A stretch of DNA of 44,432 bases from [Mycobacterium] fortunisiensis. GTDB taxonomy: Bacteria > Actinomycetota > Actinomycetes > Mycobacteriales > Mycobacteriaceae. Numbering within the stretch: position 1 is the stretch's first letter; every line of letters begins with the position of its first letter. Where the stretch lies: NCBI RefSeq assembly GCF_019050325.1, contig NZ_VOMB01000011.1, positions 1 through 44,432 on the forward strand. Reading direction: 5' to 3'. The position numbers and the translations under genes are program-made. Positions 24,754-34,400 of the stretch are shown piece after piece. The notes under the pieces were generated by a model that saw nothing but the letters and a program-made list of their open reading frames with translations, was not told the origin of the DNA and did no database searches.

Positions 24754-27700
24754 GTGGGTTGGCACAACGGGCCTCCGAGCTGGTCGGAGATGGAGCGGGT
24801 CCTTACGGGCAAGCCGCGCCGCTCCGGTCTGCCGCTGGAACCCGACGGCGACGGCGGGGACGGCCCGGCCTGGTCCCGCAAGCGCGGGGCTTATGAGCCG
24901 CCCGAACTCGATCGATCCGGTACCGCGATACGTTATGCCGAACTGCACGCGCATTCGGCGTACAGCTTTCTCGACGGCGCGAGCACACCGGAGGAGTTGG
25001 TCGAGGAGGCGGCCCGGCTGAACCTGCGGGCCATCGCGCTGACCGACCACGACGGCCTCTACGGTGTGGTCCGGTTCGCCGAGGCGGCCAGGGAATTGGA
25101 CGTGGCCACAGTGTTCGGCGCCGAGTTGTCGTTGGCCAACGTCCCCCGCACCGAGGAGCCCGATCCACCCGGGCCGCATCTGCTGGTGCTGGCCCGGGGG
25201 CCGGAGGGATACCGGCGGTTGTCCCGGGAGATCTCCAGGGCGCACCTGGCCGGTGGAGAGAAAGGTAAGCCCCGCTACGATTTCGACACCCTCGCCGAAG
25301 CTGCGGGCGGGCACTGGCAGATCCTCACCGGATGTCGTAAAGGTCATGTCCGCCAGGCGCTTTACCGTGGTGGTCCGGAGGCTGCCGCTGTCGCGCTGGC
25401 CGATCTGGTGGATCGGTTCGGGGCGGACCGGGTCAGTATCGAGCTCTCCCATCACGGGCATCCCTGCGACGACGAGCGCAATGCCGTCCTGGCCGGGCTG
25501 GCCCCGCGGTTCGGGCTCAACGTGGTGGCCACCACCGGTGCACATTTCGCCGCACCCGATCGAGGTCGGCTGGCCATGGCGATAGCCGCGATCCGGGCCC
25601 GCAACTCGCTGGACACCGCGGCGGGCTGGCTGGCCCCGTTGGGCGGGTCGCATCTGCGCTCGGGGGCGGAGATGGCCCGTCGGTTCGGTACCGAGATCGC
25701 CGAGGCCGCAGCAGATCTCGGTGAACAGTGTGCCTTCGGTTTGGCGCTCATCGCTCCGCAGTTGCCACCGTTCGACGTGCCGGCCGGGCACACCGAGGAC
25801 AGCTGGCTGCGTGAGTTGGTGATGGCGGGGGCGGCCGAGCGGTACGGGTCGCCGGGGCGGGCCGGCCGAGCCTACGCACAGATCGAGCACGAGCTGCGGA
25901 TCATCGAGCAGCTGAAGTTTCCCGGCTATTTCCTGGTGGTGCACGACATCACGAAGTTCTGCGCCGACAACGACATCCTGTGTCAGGGCAGGGGGTCGGC
26001 CGCCAACTCGGCGGTCTGCTATGCGCTCAAGATCACCAACGTCGACCCGATCGCCAACGAGTTGCTGTTCGAACGGTTCCTGTCTCCGGCCAGAGACGGG
26101 CCACCCGACATCGACATCGACATCGAATCCGACTTGCGCGAGAAGGTCATTCAATACGTGTACGCGCGTTACGGCCGGGATTATGCCGCCCAGGTGGCCA
26201 ACGTCATCACCTACCGCGGACGCAGCGCGGTCCGCGACATGGCCCGGGCGCTGGGGTTCTCCCAGGGGCAGCAGGATGCCTGGAGCAAGCAGCTGAGCCG
26301 GTGGAACGGCCGTCCGGACTCTCCGGAAGCCGAAGACATCCCGCAGCCGGTGATCGAACTGGCCACCCAGATCGCCAACCTGCCGCGTCACCTCGGCATC
26401 CACTCCGGCGGCATGGTGATCTGTGATCGTCCGATCGCCGACGTGTGCCCGGTGGAGTGGGCTAGGATGGCCGACCGCAGTGTGCTGCAGTGGGACAAAG
26501 ATGACTGCGCAGCAATTGGTTTGGTGAAGTTCGACCTGCTCGGTCTGGGCATGCTCTCGGCGCTGCACTACGCCATCGACCTGCTGGCCGAGCACAAGGG
26601 CATCGCCGTCGACCTGGCCAAGCTCGACCTGTCCGAACCGGCGGTCTACGCGATGTTGCAGAAGGCCGACTCGGTCGGGGTGTTCCAGGTGGAGTCCCGA
26701 GCGCAGATGGCCACCCTGCCCCGGCTCAAACCGCGGGAGTTCTACGACCTGGTGGTCGAGGTGGCGCTGATCCGGCCCGGCCCGATCCAGGGCGGTTCGG
26801 TGCACCCCTACATCAAGCGACGCAACGGGTTGGAACCTGTCACCTACGACCATCCGTCGATGGAGTCGGCACTGCGGAAAACCTTGGGTATCCCGTTGTT
26901 CCAGGAGCAGCTCATGCAATTGGCGGTCGACTGTGCGGGTTTCACCCCCGCCGAAGCCGATCAGTTGCGCCGGGCGATGGGCTCCAAACGGTCCACCGAG
27001 AAGATGCGACGGCTGCGCAGCCGGTTCTACGAAGGGATGGCCGAGCTGCACGGCATCACCGGCGAGGTGGCCGAGCGGATCTACGAGAAGTTGGAAGCCT
27101 TCGCCAATTTCGGCTTCCCGGAAAGTCATTCGCTGAGCTTCGCGTCGTTGGTGTTCTATTCGTCGTGGTTCAAACTGCACCATCCGGCGGCGTTCTGTGC
27201 GGCCCTGCTACGGGCCCAGCCGATGGGGTTCTACTCACCGCAGTCCTTGGTCGCCGATGCACGCCGGCACGGGGTGACGGTGCACGGCCCGGATGTCAAC
27301 GCCAGCCTGGCATACGCCACCTGTGAGAACCGCGGCCTGGATGTGCGGTTGGGGCTGGGCAGTGTCCGCCACATCGGTGACGAGCTGGCCCAGCGCCTGG
27401 TCGACGAACGAAATGCCAACGGGCCGTTCACCACCCTGATCGACCTGACCAATCGGGTGCAGCTGTCGGTACCGCAGACCGAGGCGCTGGCCACCGCCGG
27501 TGCGCTGGGCTGTTTCGGGGTCAGCCGGCGCGAGGCGCTGTGGGCGGCCGGTGCGGCGGCCACCCAGCGACCGGACCGGTTGCCCGGGGTGGGGTCCTCC
27601 TCGCACGTTCCGGCGCTGCCCGGGATGAGTGCACTCGAGCTGTCGGCCGCCGACGTGTGGGCCACCGGTGTCTCGCCGGACAGCTACCCCACCCAGTACC

Positions 27701-28038
27701 TGCGTGCCGACCTCGACGCGCTGGGGGTGATCCCGGCCGACAAGTTGCTGGGCGTCGTCGACGGAACCCGAATCCTGATAGCCGGTGCGGTCACTCACCG
27801 GCAGCGTCCGGCGACCGCGCAGGGGGTGACGTTCATGAATCTGGAAGACGAGACCGGAATGGTCAATGTGTTGTGCGCGCCCGGGGTGTGGGCGCGCTAC
27901 CGCAAGCTGGCGCAGACGGCACCGGCACTGGTGGTGCGCGGCATCGTGCAGAACGCCACCGGCGCGGTCACCGTGATCGCCGACCGGATGGGCCCGCTCG
28001 ACCTGCGGGTCGGCTCCCGGTCCCGCGACTTCCGCTGA
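24754..28038 (+). CDS. dnaE2: error-prone DNA polymerase DnaE2
   Basis: The 1094-residue C-family polymerase carries out damage-induced mutagenic synthesis with ImuA' and ImuB. It has an N-terminal PHP domain (AELHAHSAYSFLDGAS), the catalytic aspartates 452, 454 and 456 in PPDIDIDIESD, the finger and clamp-binding regions, and a C-terminal OB fold (ILIAGAVTHRQRPATAQG). It ends shortly after the OB fold without the tau-binding tail of DnaE1, as expected for DnaE2. GTG at 24754 gives the family start (GWHNGPPSWSEMERVL), although the frame is open further upstream inside the regulator gene. It is controlled by its own SOS box. Confidence 0.96.
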   Translation: MGWHNGPPSWSEMERVLTGKPRRSGLPLEPDGDGGDGPAWSRKRGAYEPPELDRSGTAIRYAELHAHSAYSFLDGASTPEELVEEAARLNLRAIALTDHDGLYGVVRFAEAARELDVATVFGAELSLANVPRTEEPDPPGPHLLVLARGPEGYRRLSREISRAHLAGGEKGKPRYDFDTLAEAAGGHWQILTGCRKGHVRQALYRGGPEAAAVALADLVDRFGADRVSIELSHHGHPCDDERNAVLAGLAPRFGLNVVATTGAHFAAPDRGRLAMAIAAIRARNSLDTAAGWLAPLGGSHLRSGAEMARRFGTEIAEAAADLGEQCAFGLALIAPQLPPFDVPAGHTEDSWLRELVMAGAAERYGSPGRAGRAYAQIEHELRIIEQLKFPGYFLVVHDITKFCADNDILCQGRGSAANSAVCYALKITNVDPIANELLFERFLSPARDGPPDIDIDIESDLREKVIQYVYARYGRDYAAQVANVITYRGRSAVRDMARALGFSQGQQDAWSKQLSRWNGRPDSPEAEDIPQPVIELATQIANLPRHLGIHSGGMVICDRPIADVCPVEWARMADRSVLQWDKDDCAAIGLVKFDLLGLGMLSALHYAIDLLAEHKGIAVDLAKLDLSEPAVYAMLQKADSVGVFQVESRAQMATLPRLKPREFYDLVVEVALIRPGPIQGGSVHPYIKRRNGLEPVTYDHPSMESALRKTLGIPLFQEQLMQLAVDCAGFTPAEADQLRRAMGSKRSTEKMRRLRSRFYEGMAELHGITGEVAERIYEKLEAFANFGFPESHSLSFASLVFYSSWFKLHHPAAFCAALLRAQPMGFYSPQSLVADARRHGVTVHGPDVNASLAYATCENRGLDVRLGLGSVRHIGDELAQRLVDERNANGPFTTLIDLTNRVQLSVPQTEALATAGALGCFGVSRREALWAAGAAATQRPDRLPGVGSSSHVPALPGMSALELSAADVWATGVSPDSYPTQYLRADLDALGVIPADKLLGVVDGTRILIAGAVTHRQRPATAQGVTFMNLEDETGMVNVLCAPGVWARYRKLAQTAPALVVRGIVQNATGAVTVIADRMGPLDLRVGSRSRDFR

Positions 28039-28045
28039 GCCGAAC

Positions 28046-29032
28046 TCAGCCCTCCCTGTCGAACGTCGCGCTGCCGGACGTCGTGTCCTCCAGTCCGGTT
28101 CGCAGCAGCGACCAGGCCAGCCGCCGGGCCGCGGTGGCCCGCTCGTGCAGCAGCCGCTGGACGGCGGGAATGGGGTTGGAATCCGGGGTGTGCCCCTCGA
28201 CCACGTCGACATGCAGCTCTTCGGCAACCTGAATCGCCATCAGCACTGCGTCATTGACTCGGTTCAGCGCCTCTTGCAGACGATCGTCCTGGCTGAGCAG
28301 GTGGGCGTTGTCCAGCTCGACCGAAACGTCGTTCACCACCTGGCTGATCTGCTCGAAGATCGCGTTCATCGCGGTCTCCCGCTCATCGCGATCAGGGTTG
28401 CGCAGTTGCGTCGCCGCTTCGGTCCACAGGGTGGCCAGCATCCGGGTGTGCGCACCCACCGCCCGTGACACCTCGATCATCGCCTGCTTCTGCAGCTGTT
28501 CGAGCAGGTTGTTGCGTTCGATCCGGGCCAGTGCCTGTTGCGCCACCAGCTCGGCATGATGCAGCTTCTGCTGAGATTCGAGCTCGGCCCGATGCCACTT
28601 CTGCGTCAACGCGAGCTCGAGCGCCGAGCGCTCGTCGGCGGCGGCCAGCTCGCGGCGCAGCCGTTCGTCGGCTTGGGCGATGTCGTAGCGGGCCTGGCGC
28701 TGGATGGTCAGGGTCAGCCACATCGTCACCATCACGACGACGAAGACCACACCGCCGAAGAACCACTCGGCCTTGGTGCCGGCCGCGCCGGGGCCGAACA
28801 GCAGGTATCCACCGATGACCAGGCTGCCCACGCCGCCGCACACCAGCCAACCGATCCCGGCCCTGGCGTCGGCCGGCGTCACCCTGGCGGCCGGCTTGCG
28901 GTCGTTTCCGGCCACCGGAATCGGCTCGGTCGTGTCGGTCAGCACGTGGTTGTTCGGCGGGTGCCCTGAAGATGGATGCCCGGAGGATCCTGAAGGCTCA
29001 GCGGCCCTTGTCGATTCAGTTAGTCCGGCCAT
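28046..29032 (-). CDS. membrane-anchored coiled-coil protein of unknown function
   Basis: The 328-residue protein has a disordered Ser/Pro-rich N-terminus (1-50), two closely spaced transmembrane helices (about 58-80 and 88-110), then a long charged helix (about 112-190; QARYDIAQADERLRRELAAA) that should form a coiled coil, and a second helical domain to residue 310. GGGAGG lies 5 nt before the ATG. It is not recognised as a named family. The topology (hairpin membrane anchor plus cytoplasmic coiled coil) resembles scaffolds of the cell envelope. It is convergent with dnaE2 (7-bp gap) and divergent from the next gene. Confidence 0.82.
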   Translation of the reverse strand: MAGLTESTRAAEPSGSSGHPSSGHPPNNHVLTDTTEPIPVAGNDRKPAARVTPADARAGIGWLVCGGVGSLVIGGYLLFGPGAAGTKAEWFFGGVVFVVVMVTMWLTLTIQRQARYDIAQADERLRRELAAADERSALELALTQKWHRAELESQQKLHHAELVAQQALARIERNNLLEQLQKQAMIEVSRAVGAHTRMLATLWTEAATQLRNPDRDERETAMNAIFEQISQVVNDVSVELDNAHLLSQDDRLQEALNRVNDAVLMAIQVAEELHVDVVEGHTPDSNPIPAVQRLLHERATAARRLAWSLLRTGLEDTTSGSATFDREG

Positions 29033-29191
29033 GTCGACCTCCCGTCGGCCAAGCCTGCCACCGTACCGGCGTTCAGCGTAGGGCCACCTTCACCAGCGGG
29101 TGTGACCGGCTGGAAGCTATCGCAATCCGCATACCCTGTTTTTCACGATTCTTCAAGTGCCCCTAGCGATGACGGGGCGCGGTCAAACCGC

Positions 29192-29197
29192 TAGTGT
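29192..29197 (+). promoter_or_regulatory. candidate -10 of the gene at 29240
   Basis: TAGTGT lies 42 nt before the GTG at 29240, giving a 5' leader of roughly 35 nt with GAGG ahead of the start. No convincing -35 is seen. It lies in the 207-bp divergent region. Confidence 0.35.
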
Positions 29198-29239
29198 CAT
29201 CGGCGTCTATTGATCCGCTCGCTGCAGAATTGAGGCCCC

Positions 29240-29812
29240 GTGGGACAAAAAGCCACACTGGAAGGTGATTCGGCGGTCATCGTCAGTCTGTCGGAAGCGG
29301 CGATGCACATGTACTCGGCCGCGATCGACGCCCTGCCCTTCCCCGAAGACAAGAAGTTCCACAAGCGCGCCGACGTCGTGCTGTCCGGTCTGCGCAAGCT
29401 GCGGGCCGCACTGACTGATGCAGCCGGCAGCGACCGGCCGTCGCCCGCGGTCATCGTGGCGCTCAGCGGGGTCCGTCAGCGGTATGACTCTTTGATGGCC
29501 CATGCCGCCGCGGCTCCGGGTTCCTCTCTGGGGCAGCAGATCTACGTCACCCGTGTGCACGCCAAGCTGTCGGCACACGAGGTGGCCAACGGCGCGGGTC
29601 TGCGGGCCGGCCTGCTGGACGAGCTTGAGGCCGGCGCAACTCCGACCGACACCGAAGCCGCCAAGATCCGCGACACCATCGCTGCGCTCGGCGGGTTGCC
29701 CGGCGACGATCACGGTATCCACGCCGTCCCGACCCCGGCCGAGGAGGAGTCCTCCGACGAGTCGCAGGTCAGCGGCTGGGACCCAGTGTTGGTGACCGAA
29801 AACGCCGGCTGA
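29240..29812 (+). CDS. conserved-type hypothetical protein with possible HTH
   Basis: The 190-residue acidic protein has a helical N-terminal half. A segment at about residues 98-150 (YVTRVHAKLSAHEVANGAGL, then RAGLLDELEAG) has the helix lengths and turn of a Cro/XRE helix-turn-helix. The C-terminal 35 residues are acidic and probably disordered. GTG at 29240 has GAGG 4 nt upstream. A GC-rich hairpin follows the stop. It may be a regulatory or nucleoid-related protein, but I do not recognise a family and the HTH call is tentative. Confidence 0.78.
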   Translation: MGQKATLEGDSAVIVSLSEAAMHMYSAAIDALPFPEDKKFHKRADVVLSGLRKLRAALTDAAGSDRPSPAVIVALSGVRQRYDSLMAHAAAAPGSSLGQQIYVTRVHAKLSAHEVANGAGLRAGLLDELEAGATPTDTEAAKIRDTIAALGGLPGDDHGIHAVPTPAEEESSDESQVSGWDPVLVTENAG

Positions 29813-29821
29813 TCGGCGCGG

Positions 29822-29849
29822 GTGCCGCCGTCGGTGTCGGCGGCGGCAC
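29822..29849 (+). terminator. intrinsic-type hairpin downstream of the gene at 29240
   Basis: GTGCCGCCG (29822-29830) pairs perfectly with CGGCGGCAC (29841-29849) around a 10-nt loop, starting 10 nt after the stop codon. There is no U-tract, which is common for mycobacterial terminators. Confidence 0.6.
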
Positions 29850-29961
29850 GCAACATTCATTCGTTAGCTGGATTGTGCTGCGGCGCACGAGGTTTGGCTT
29901 GACCGCAGCAAACTGCCGGTGAGTTCACCCGGCGGTCGGCGGGCGGGGGTAGTCTCGCGCC

Positions 29962-30615
29962 ATGACCGCCGATTCGACGCTGAACTTGACCGTTGACGAA
30001 CTCCTCACCACCACCCGCTCGGTGCGCAAACGCCTCGACTTCGAGAAGCCGGTGCCCCGCGAGGTGCTCATGGAGTGTCTGGACCTGGCTCTACAGGCCC
30101 CCACCGGTTCGAATGCCCAAGGCTGGCAATGGGTTTTCATCGAGGACCCGGCAAAGAAGAAGGCGCTGGCCGACATCTACCGGGCCAACGCCAACCCGTA
30201 CCTGGACCTGCCCGCGCCCGAGCGCGGTGACATCCGTGACCGGCAACAGGACGCCGTGCGGAGTTCCGCAAGGTATCTCACGGACAATTTCGAGAAGGCC
30301 CCGGTGCTGTTGATCCCGTGCCTCGAGGGACGCGTGGACGGCGCGCCGGCGGGTCTGGCCGCATCGTTCTGGGGTTCCCTGCTGCCCGCGGTGTGGAGTT
30401 TCATGCTGGCGCTGCGCTCGCGTGGCCTGGGGTCGGCCTGGACGACGCTGCACCTGCTCGGTGACGGCGAGAAGCAGGCTGCCGCGGTGCTGGGGATTCC
30501 GTTCGATCAGTACTCCCAGGCGGGCCTGTTCCCGATCGCCTACACCGTGGGTACCGATTTCAAGAAGGCCAAGCGTCTTCCGGCCGAGCAGTTCTCGCAC
30601 TGGGACAGCTGGTGA
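29962..30615 (+). CDS. nitroreductase family FMN oxidoreductase (Rv3368c-like)
   Basis: The 217-residue protein has the nitroreductase FMN-binding arginine motif (TTTRSVRKRLDF), the ALQAPTGSNAQGWQWVFIED segment that cradles FMN, and the C-terminal GLGSAWTTLHL. It should reduce nitro compounds or quinones with NAD(P)H as a homodimer. It matches Rv3368c. A TAGTCT -10 (29950-29955) stands 6 nt before the ATG, indicating a leaderless transcript. The physiological substrate is unknown. Confidence 0.9.
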   Translation: MTADSTLNLTVDELLTTTRSVRKRLDFEKPVPREVLMECLDLALQAPTGSNAQGWQWVFIEDPAKKKALADIYRANANPYLDLPAPERGDIRDRQQDAVRSSARYLTDNFEKAPVLLIPCLEGRVDGAPAGLAASFWGSLLPAVWSFMLALRSRGLGSAWTTLHLLGDGEKQAAAVLGIPFDQYSQAGLFPIAYTVGTDFKKAKRLPAEQFSHWDSW

Positions 30616-30701
30616 GCCGGCGTCCAAAGTGTGAAGCCGGAGTATGAACTCTCTGTGAGATTCTCCGCGTGGCCGCTGGCCGGCCCACGCCCGCGGCGTA
30701 A

Positions 30702-31166
30702 CTAGACGGCGCCGGCGAACCCGTGCTGACGCCAGGCCTCGTAGGCCGCGACCGCGGCCGCGTTGGACAGATTCAGCGACCGTCGCCCGTCGAGCATCGG
30801 GATCCGGACCTGCGCGGTGACGTGGGGATCGGCCAGGGTCTGGGCATCCAACCCGGTGGGCTCCGGGCCGAACAGCAGGACATCGCCGGGTTGATAGGAG
30901 ACGTCGGTGTAGGAGGTCGCCCCGTGGGCGGTGAACGCGTAGACCCGGGCCGGCAGTACCGCGCGCCAGGCCGCGTCCAGATCGGCATGCACGGTGACCG
31001 ATGCCAGGTCGTGGTAGTCCAGGCCGGCTCGGCGCAGTTTGGGTTCGGACAGGTCGAAGCCCAGTGGTTCCACCAGGTGCAGTTCGCACCCGGTACCGGC
31101 CACCATCCGGATCGCATTGCCGGTGTTGGGTGCGATGCGGGGAGAGAAGAACATCACCCGGAACAT
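30702..31166 (-). CDS. trmL: tRNA (cytidine/uridine(34)-2'-O)-methyltransferase TrmL-like
   Basis: This minimal 154-residue SPOUT methyltransferase corresponds to Rv3366 (SpoU). The knotted SAM-binding motifs are present: NTGNAIRMVAGTG, VLLFGPEPTGL and IPMLDGRRSLNLSNAAAVAA. TrmL dimers methylate the 2'-hydroxyl of the wobble nucleotide in some leucine tRNAs. There is no N-terminal RNA-binding extension, as expected for TrmL. The frame ends 86 bp from the convergent nitroreductase gene. Confidence 0.9.
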   Translation of the reverse strand: MFRVMFFSPRIAPNTGNAIRMVAGTGCELHLVEPLGFDLSEPKLRRAGLDYHDLASVTVHADLDAAWRAVLPARVYAFTAHGATSYTDVSYQPGDVLLFGPEPTGLDAQTLADPHVTAQVRIPMLDGRRSLNLSNAAAVAAYEAWRQHGFAGAV

Positions 31167-31436
31167 TCGACGATGATCGTACGAACGTCGGCCCGCGGGC
31201 CACTCGGGATGCCCGCGCAGGCGGAAACCGCTCGCGGATCGACGCCGAGAAACACTCCCGTTTCGGCAAGCACGTCGCGGTTTGCTCGATTACCACACAA
31301 CTGCGCTACGGCCCGGTCACGAACTCTGTCTGTTCTGTAAGAATTGTGGAAACGCTCGATGGCTGCTGTCATACTCGTGCAATTGCCAAGGCGTTTGACG
31401 CCCGCCCCAGCGTGGGCGGAAATAGCAGGAAGTCTT
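31167..31436. other. long divergent intergenic region upstream of the conservon
   Basis: The 329-bp gap between trmL and the sensor gene holds no ordinary gene. A 6-bp all-GC hairpin (CCGCCC at 31402-31407, GGGCGG at 31414-31419, 6-nt loop) lies just before an AGGAAG ribosome site at 31427-31432 and a 20-codon ORF. CATACT around 31370 is a possible -10, without a convincing -35. This looks like a structured 5' leader for the conservon operon. Confidence 0.45.
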
Positions 31437-31499
31437 ATGAATCACGCCCCACGAGTGAAATGCGGCCACCCAGCCGGTAGTGCGGTTGGGCGCCGATGA
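31437..31499 (+). CDS. 20-codon leader ORF overlapping the conservon sensor gene
   Basis: ATG at 31437 opens a 20-codon frame (MNHAPRVKCG followed by [10 protein letters not shown]) that ends at TGA 31497-31499. This TGA overlaps the ATG (31496) of the sensor gene as ATGA. AGGAAG lies 4 nt upstream, whereas the sensor start has no good ribosome site of its own, so translation is probably coupled. The peptide is basic with one cysteine. It could be a coupling leader or a regulatory upstream ORF. It is too short to prove from sequence alone. Confidence 0.5.
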   Translation: MNHAPRVKCGHPAGSAVGRR

Positions 31500-34400
31500 C
31501 TGCCTTTACGCAGCTGAAACAGGCTGACGGCACCCTCGTCGAATTCTCCCCGACCCCATCGGCTCCGGCCAAGCGCCCATCGCGCTGGTCACCGGCCAAT
31601 TGGCCGGTCAGCCGGAAAGTCCTCGCCATCGTCGTCGTGCCATTGATCCTGGCCCTGACATTCGGTGGCCTGCGCATCTATGCCAGTGCCGGCGCCGCCG
31701 GGGACTTACGGTTGGCCGCCGATCGTGCCGAACTGATCCCGGTCATCGACAACTACATGGCCGCCATGGAGGGCGTTCTCACCGCAGCCACCGAGGGTGG
31801 CGACGGTCAGGCCGCGATGTCCACCTTCAACTCGCGCAAAACCGATCTGCAGCAGCGAGCAGAATCCACCGACGTGCTCGAAGACGTCGATCAGGCCGTC
31901 GGCACCCTGCTGGGCAAGGGCCAGGAGCTGATCGACGCGGTGATGTCGGGTTCGATCGATCTGCGCCAGCGCATCATCGACTACGGTCCGCTGCTGCTGA
32001 CCGGGGAAGCCGCCATCACTGGCTCGGTGCACAGCAATCAGCAGGCGGTCCAGGCCAAGGTCGAGGCGTTGGCCCGGGCGGTCGGAGCCCGTGGGCAGGT
32101 GGCCATTCAGCGGATGATGGTCAACGCCGGCGGCAGCGAGCCCGAGCCGCTGCTGCGGACATCGATGATCACGATGGCCGGTACCGAACCGTCGACCGTG
32201 GCCGCGCTGACGAAGGTGCTCGGCGGCGGTTCTGAAGAGGCCGCGACCCTGCGCGCCGAGATGGTCAAGCGCATGGCGATGATGTCCAACCCCGGCGTCC
32301 CGCTCGTCGGCAACCCCGAGCTGCTGGCGTCGCTGGAGGCGACCGACAAGATCGCCGGGCGAATCATCGAGGACACCACCACGGCGATCCCGGCCGCGGT
32401 GGATGCACAGGCCAACGATGCCCGCAACGATGCGATCCGGGACGCCATCCTGGTGGCCACGGCGATCATCAGCGCCATGGTCATCGTGTTGCTGGTCGCC
32501 CGCTCGTTGGTGCGCCCGCTGCGCACCCTGCGGGACAGCGCCCTCAAGGTGGCCCACCAGGACCTGGCCAAGGAAATCGAACGGGTCCGCGCCGGCGGTG
32601 AACTCGTGCCGGTGACCCCGCTTCCCGTGCACACGACCGAAGAGGTCGGTCAGGTCGCCCACGCCGTGGACGAGTTGCACGAGCAGGCGGTGTTCCTTGC
32701 CGGCGAGCAGGCGCAACTGCAGTTGCAGGTCGCCGACATGTTCGAGACGCTGTCGCGCCGCAGCCGCTCTCTGGTCGACCAGCAGCTCTCGCTCATCGAT
32801 CAGCTGGAGCGCAACGAGGACGACCCGGAGCGCCTGGAGAGCCTGTTCCGGCTCGACCACCTGGCCGCCCGGATGCGGCGGAACGGCGCCAACCTGTTGG
32901 TGCTGTCCGGATCCAAGCTGGCGCGTGAGCACAGCCGACCGGTACCGCTGGCCACCGTCATCAACGCGGCCGCCTCCGAGGTGGAGGACTACACCCGCGT
33001 CGTCACCGCGTCCGTGGCCGACGCCGAGGTCACCGGCGCGGTGGCCGGTGACCTGATCCACCTGCTGGCCGAACTGCTCGACAATGCGCTGCGGTACTCA
33101 CCGCCGATCTCGCAGGTGCGGGTGTCGGCCGTGCACGCGGCCAAGGGCGCCCTGGTGATCGAGGTCAGTGACGTCGGCCTGGGCATGACCGAGGCCGACC
33201 TGCGGGTCGCCAACACCCGTCTGCAGTCCGGCGGTGAGGTCAATCCCTACACCGCGCGGCACATGGGCCTGTTCGTGGTCGGGCGACTGGCCACCCAACA
33301 CGGTCTGGTGGTCCGGCTGCGCAGCACCATCGCCGAAGAGCCGAGCTCGGGTACCACCGCGGGGGTGTACGTCCCGGCCGCGCTGCTGGCACGGGACGGA
33401 TTCGAGCCCGCGGCACCGGCCGATGACCTTCCCTATGGCATGCCGGTGGATGCCCACGCCGGGATCTCCACCGCGCTGTCACTGGACACTGATCCCGCCG
33501 ACACCGCAGGGTTCGGATCCGAGCCCGCCGAGCCGCACCGCAATGGTGCCGACCTCGGGTTCGACCTGTTGCCGCAGCGCAACCCGGGGGCCAGCGGCAT
33601 CTCGGAGCTGCCGGGCACCCTGGCACCGCAACCCGAGCCGACACCCGAGCCTGCCGAGGAACCGGCGGAGGAGTCGGTCGGTGAGTGGCCGCAGCAGTGG
33701 CCGGTGCACACCGAGGAGAGCGCGGCCGCGGCGAAGGGCCAAGCCGCAGCGGCAGCGGCCGATGCCGCCGCTGCGGAGGCCGAAGCGGAGGCCGAGCCAG
33801 AGGCAGAGCCCACCCGCCCCTCGCCCACCAACACCTCGTCGTTCTTCGCGTCGCGGGGGCAGGTCGCCGGTAACACGGTCAACGGCGTGAACGGGGTCAA
33901 CGGCCACAGCGGTCTGAACGGCGCACTCAACGGCGCGCTCAATGGCGCCGCTGACCACGGCGGTGTGAACGGTGCGGCCCATGAAGCCGACCACGCATCC
34001 GACGCACCCGCCGAGTCCGTCGCCGCGCCGCAGGCCGAAAGCGCCGACGCCGAGGGCGACTCGATCTATCAGTCCATGGTCTCGGAGTTCGAGATCGATC
34101 CGACCACCCATGTGCGCAGCGCGGACCTGGACTGGAAGACGGTGTGGGAGAAGGGCTGGTCGGTGGCCGCGGCGGCGCAGGATGCGCCGGTTGAGCAGCG
34201 CACCGACGAGGGCCTGCCGATGCGTACACCGGGCGCCCGGCTGGTGCCGGGTGGCATTGCAGCTGTAGTGGCGGCCTCCGCCGCCGGCGAGAGCAACGGC
34301 CGTCACCGCAACGGTGGCCTGCACCGTAACGACGACAGCTTCGAGGCGGTAGCATCGGCAGGCGAACCTGACAGCGGCAATCTCGCGGCGTTCACACCGC

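Noticed and set aside
24631..27183. 850-codon open frame antisense to dnaE2
   Set aside because: Same reason: shadow of codon bias in a highly conserved polymerase gene.
30616..30701. GC-rich inverted repeats between nitroreductase and trmL as a terminator
   Set aside because: The arms are short (5-7 bp) and imperfect; not enough support to annotate.
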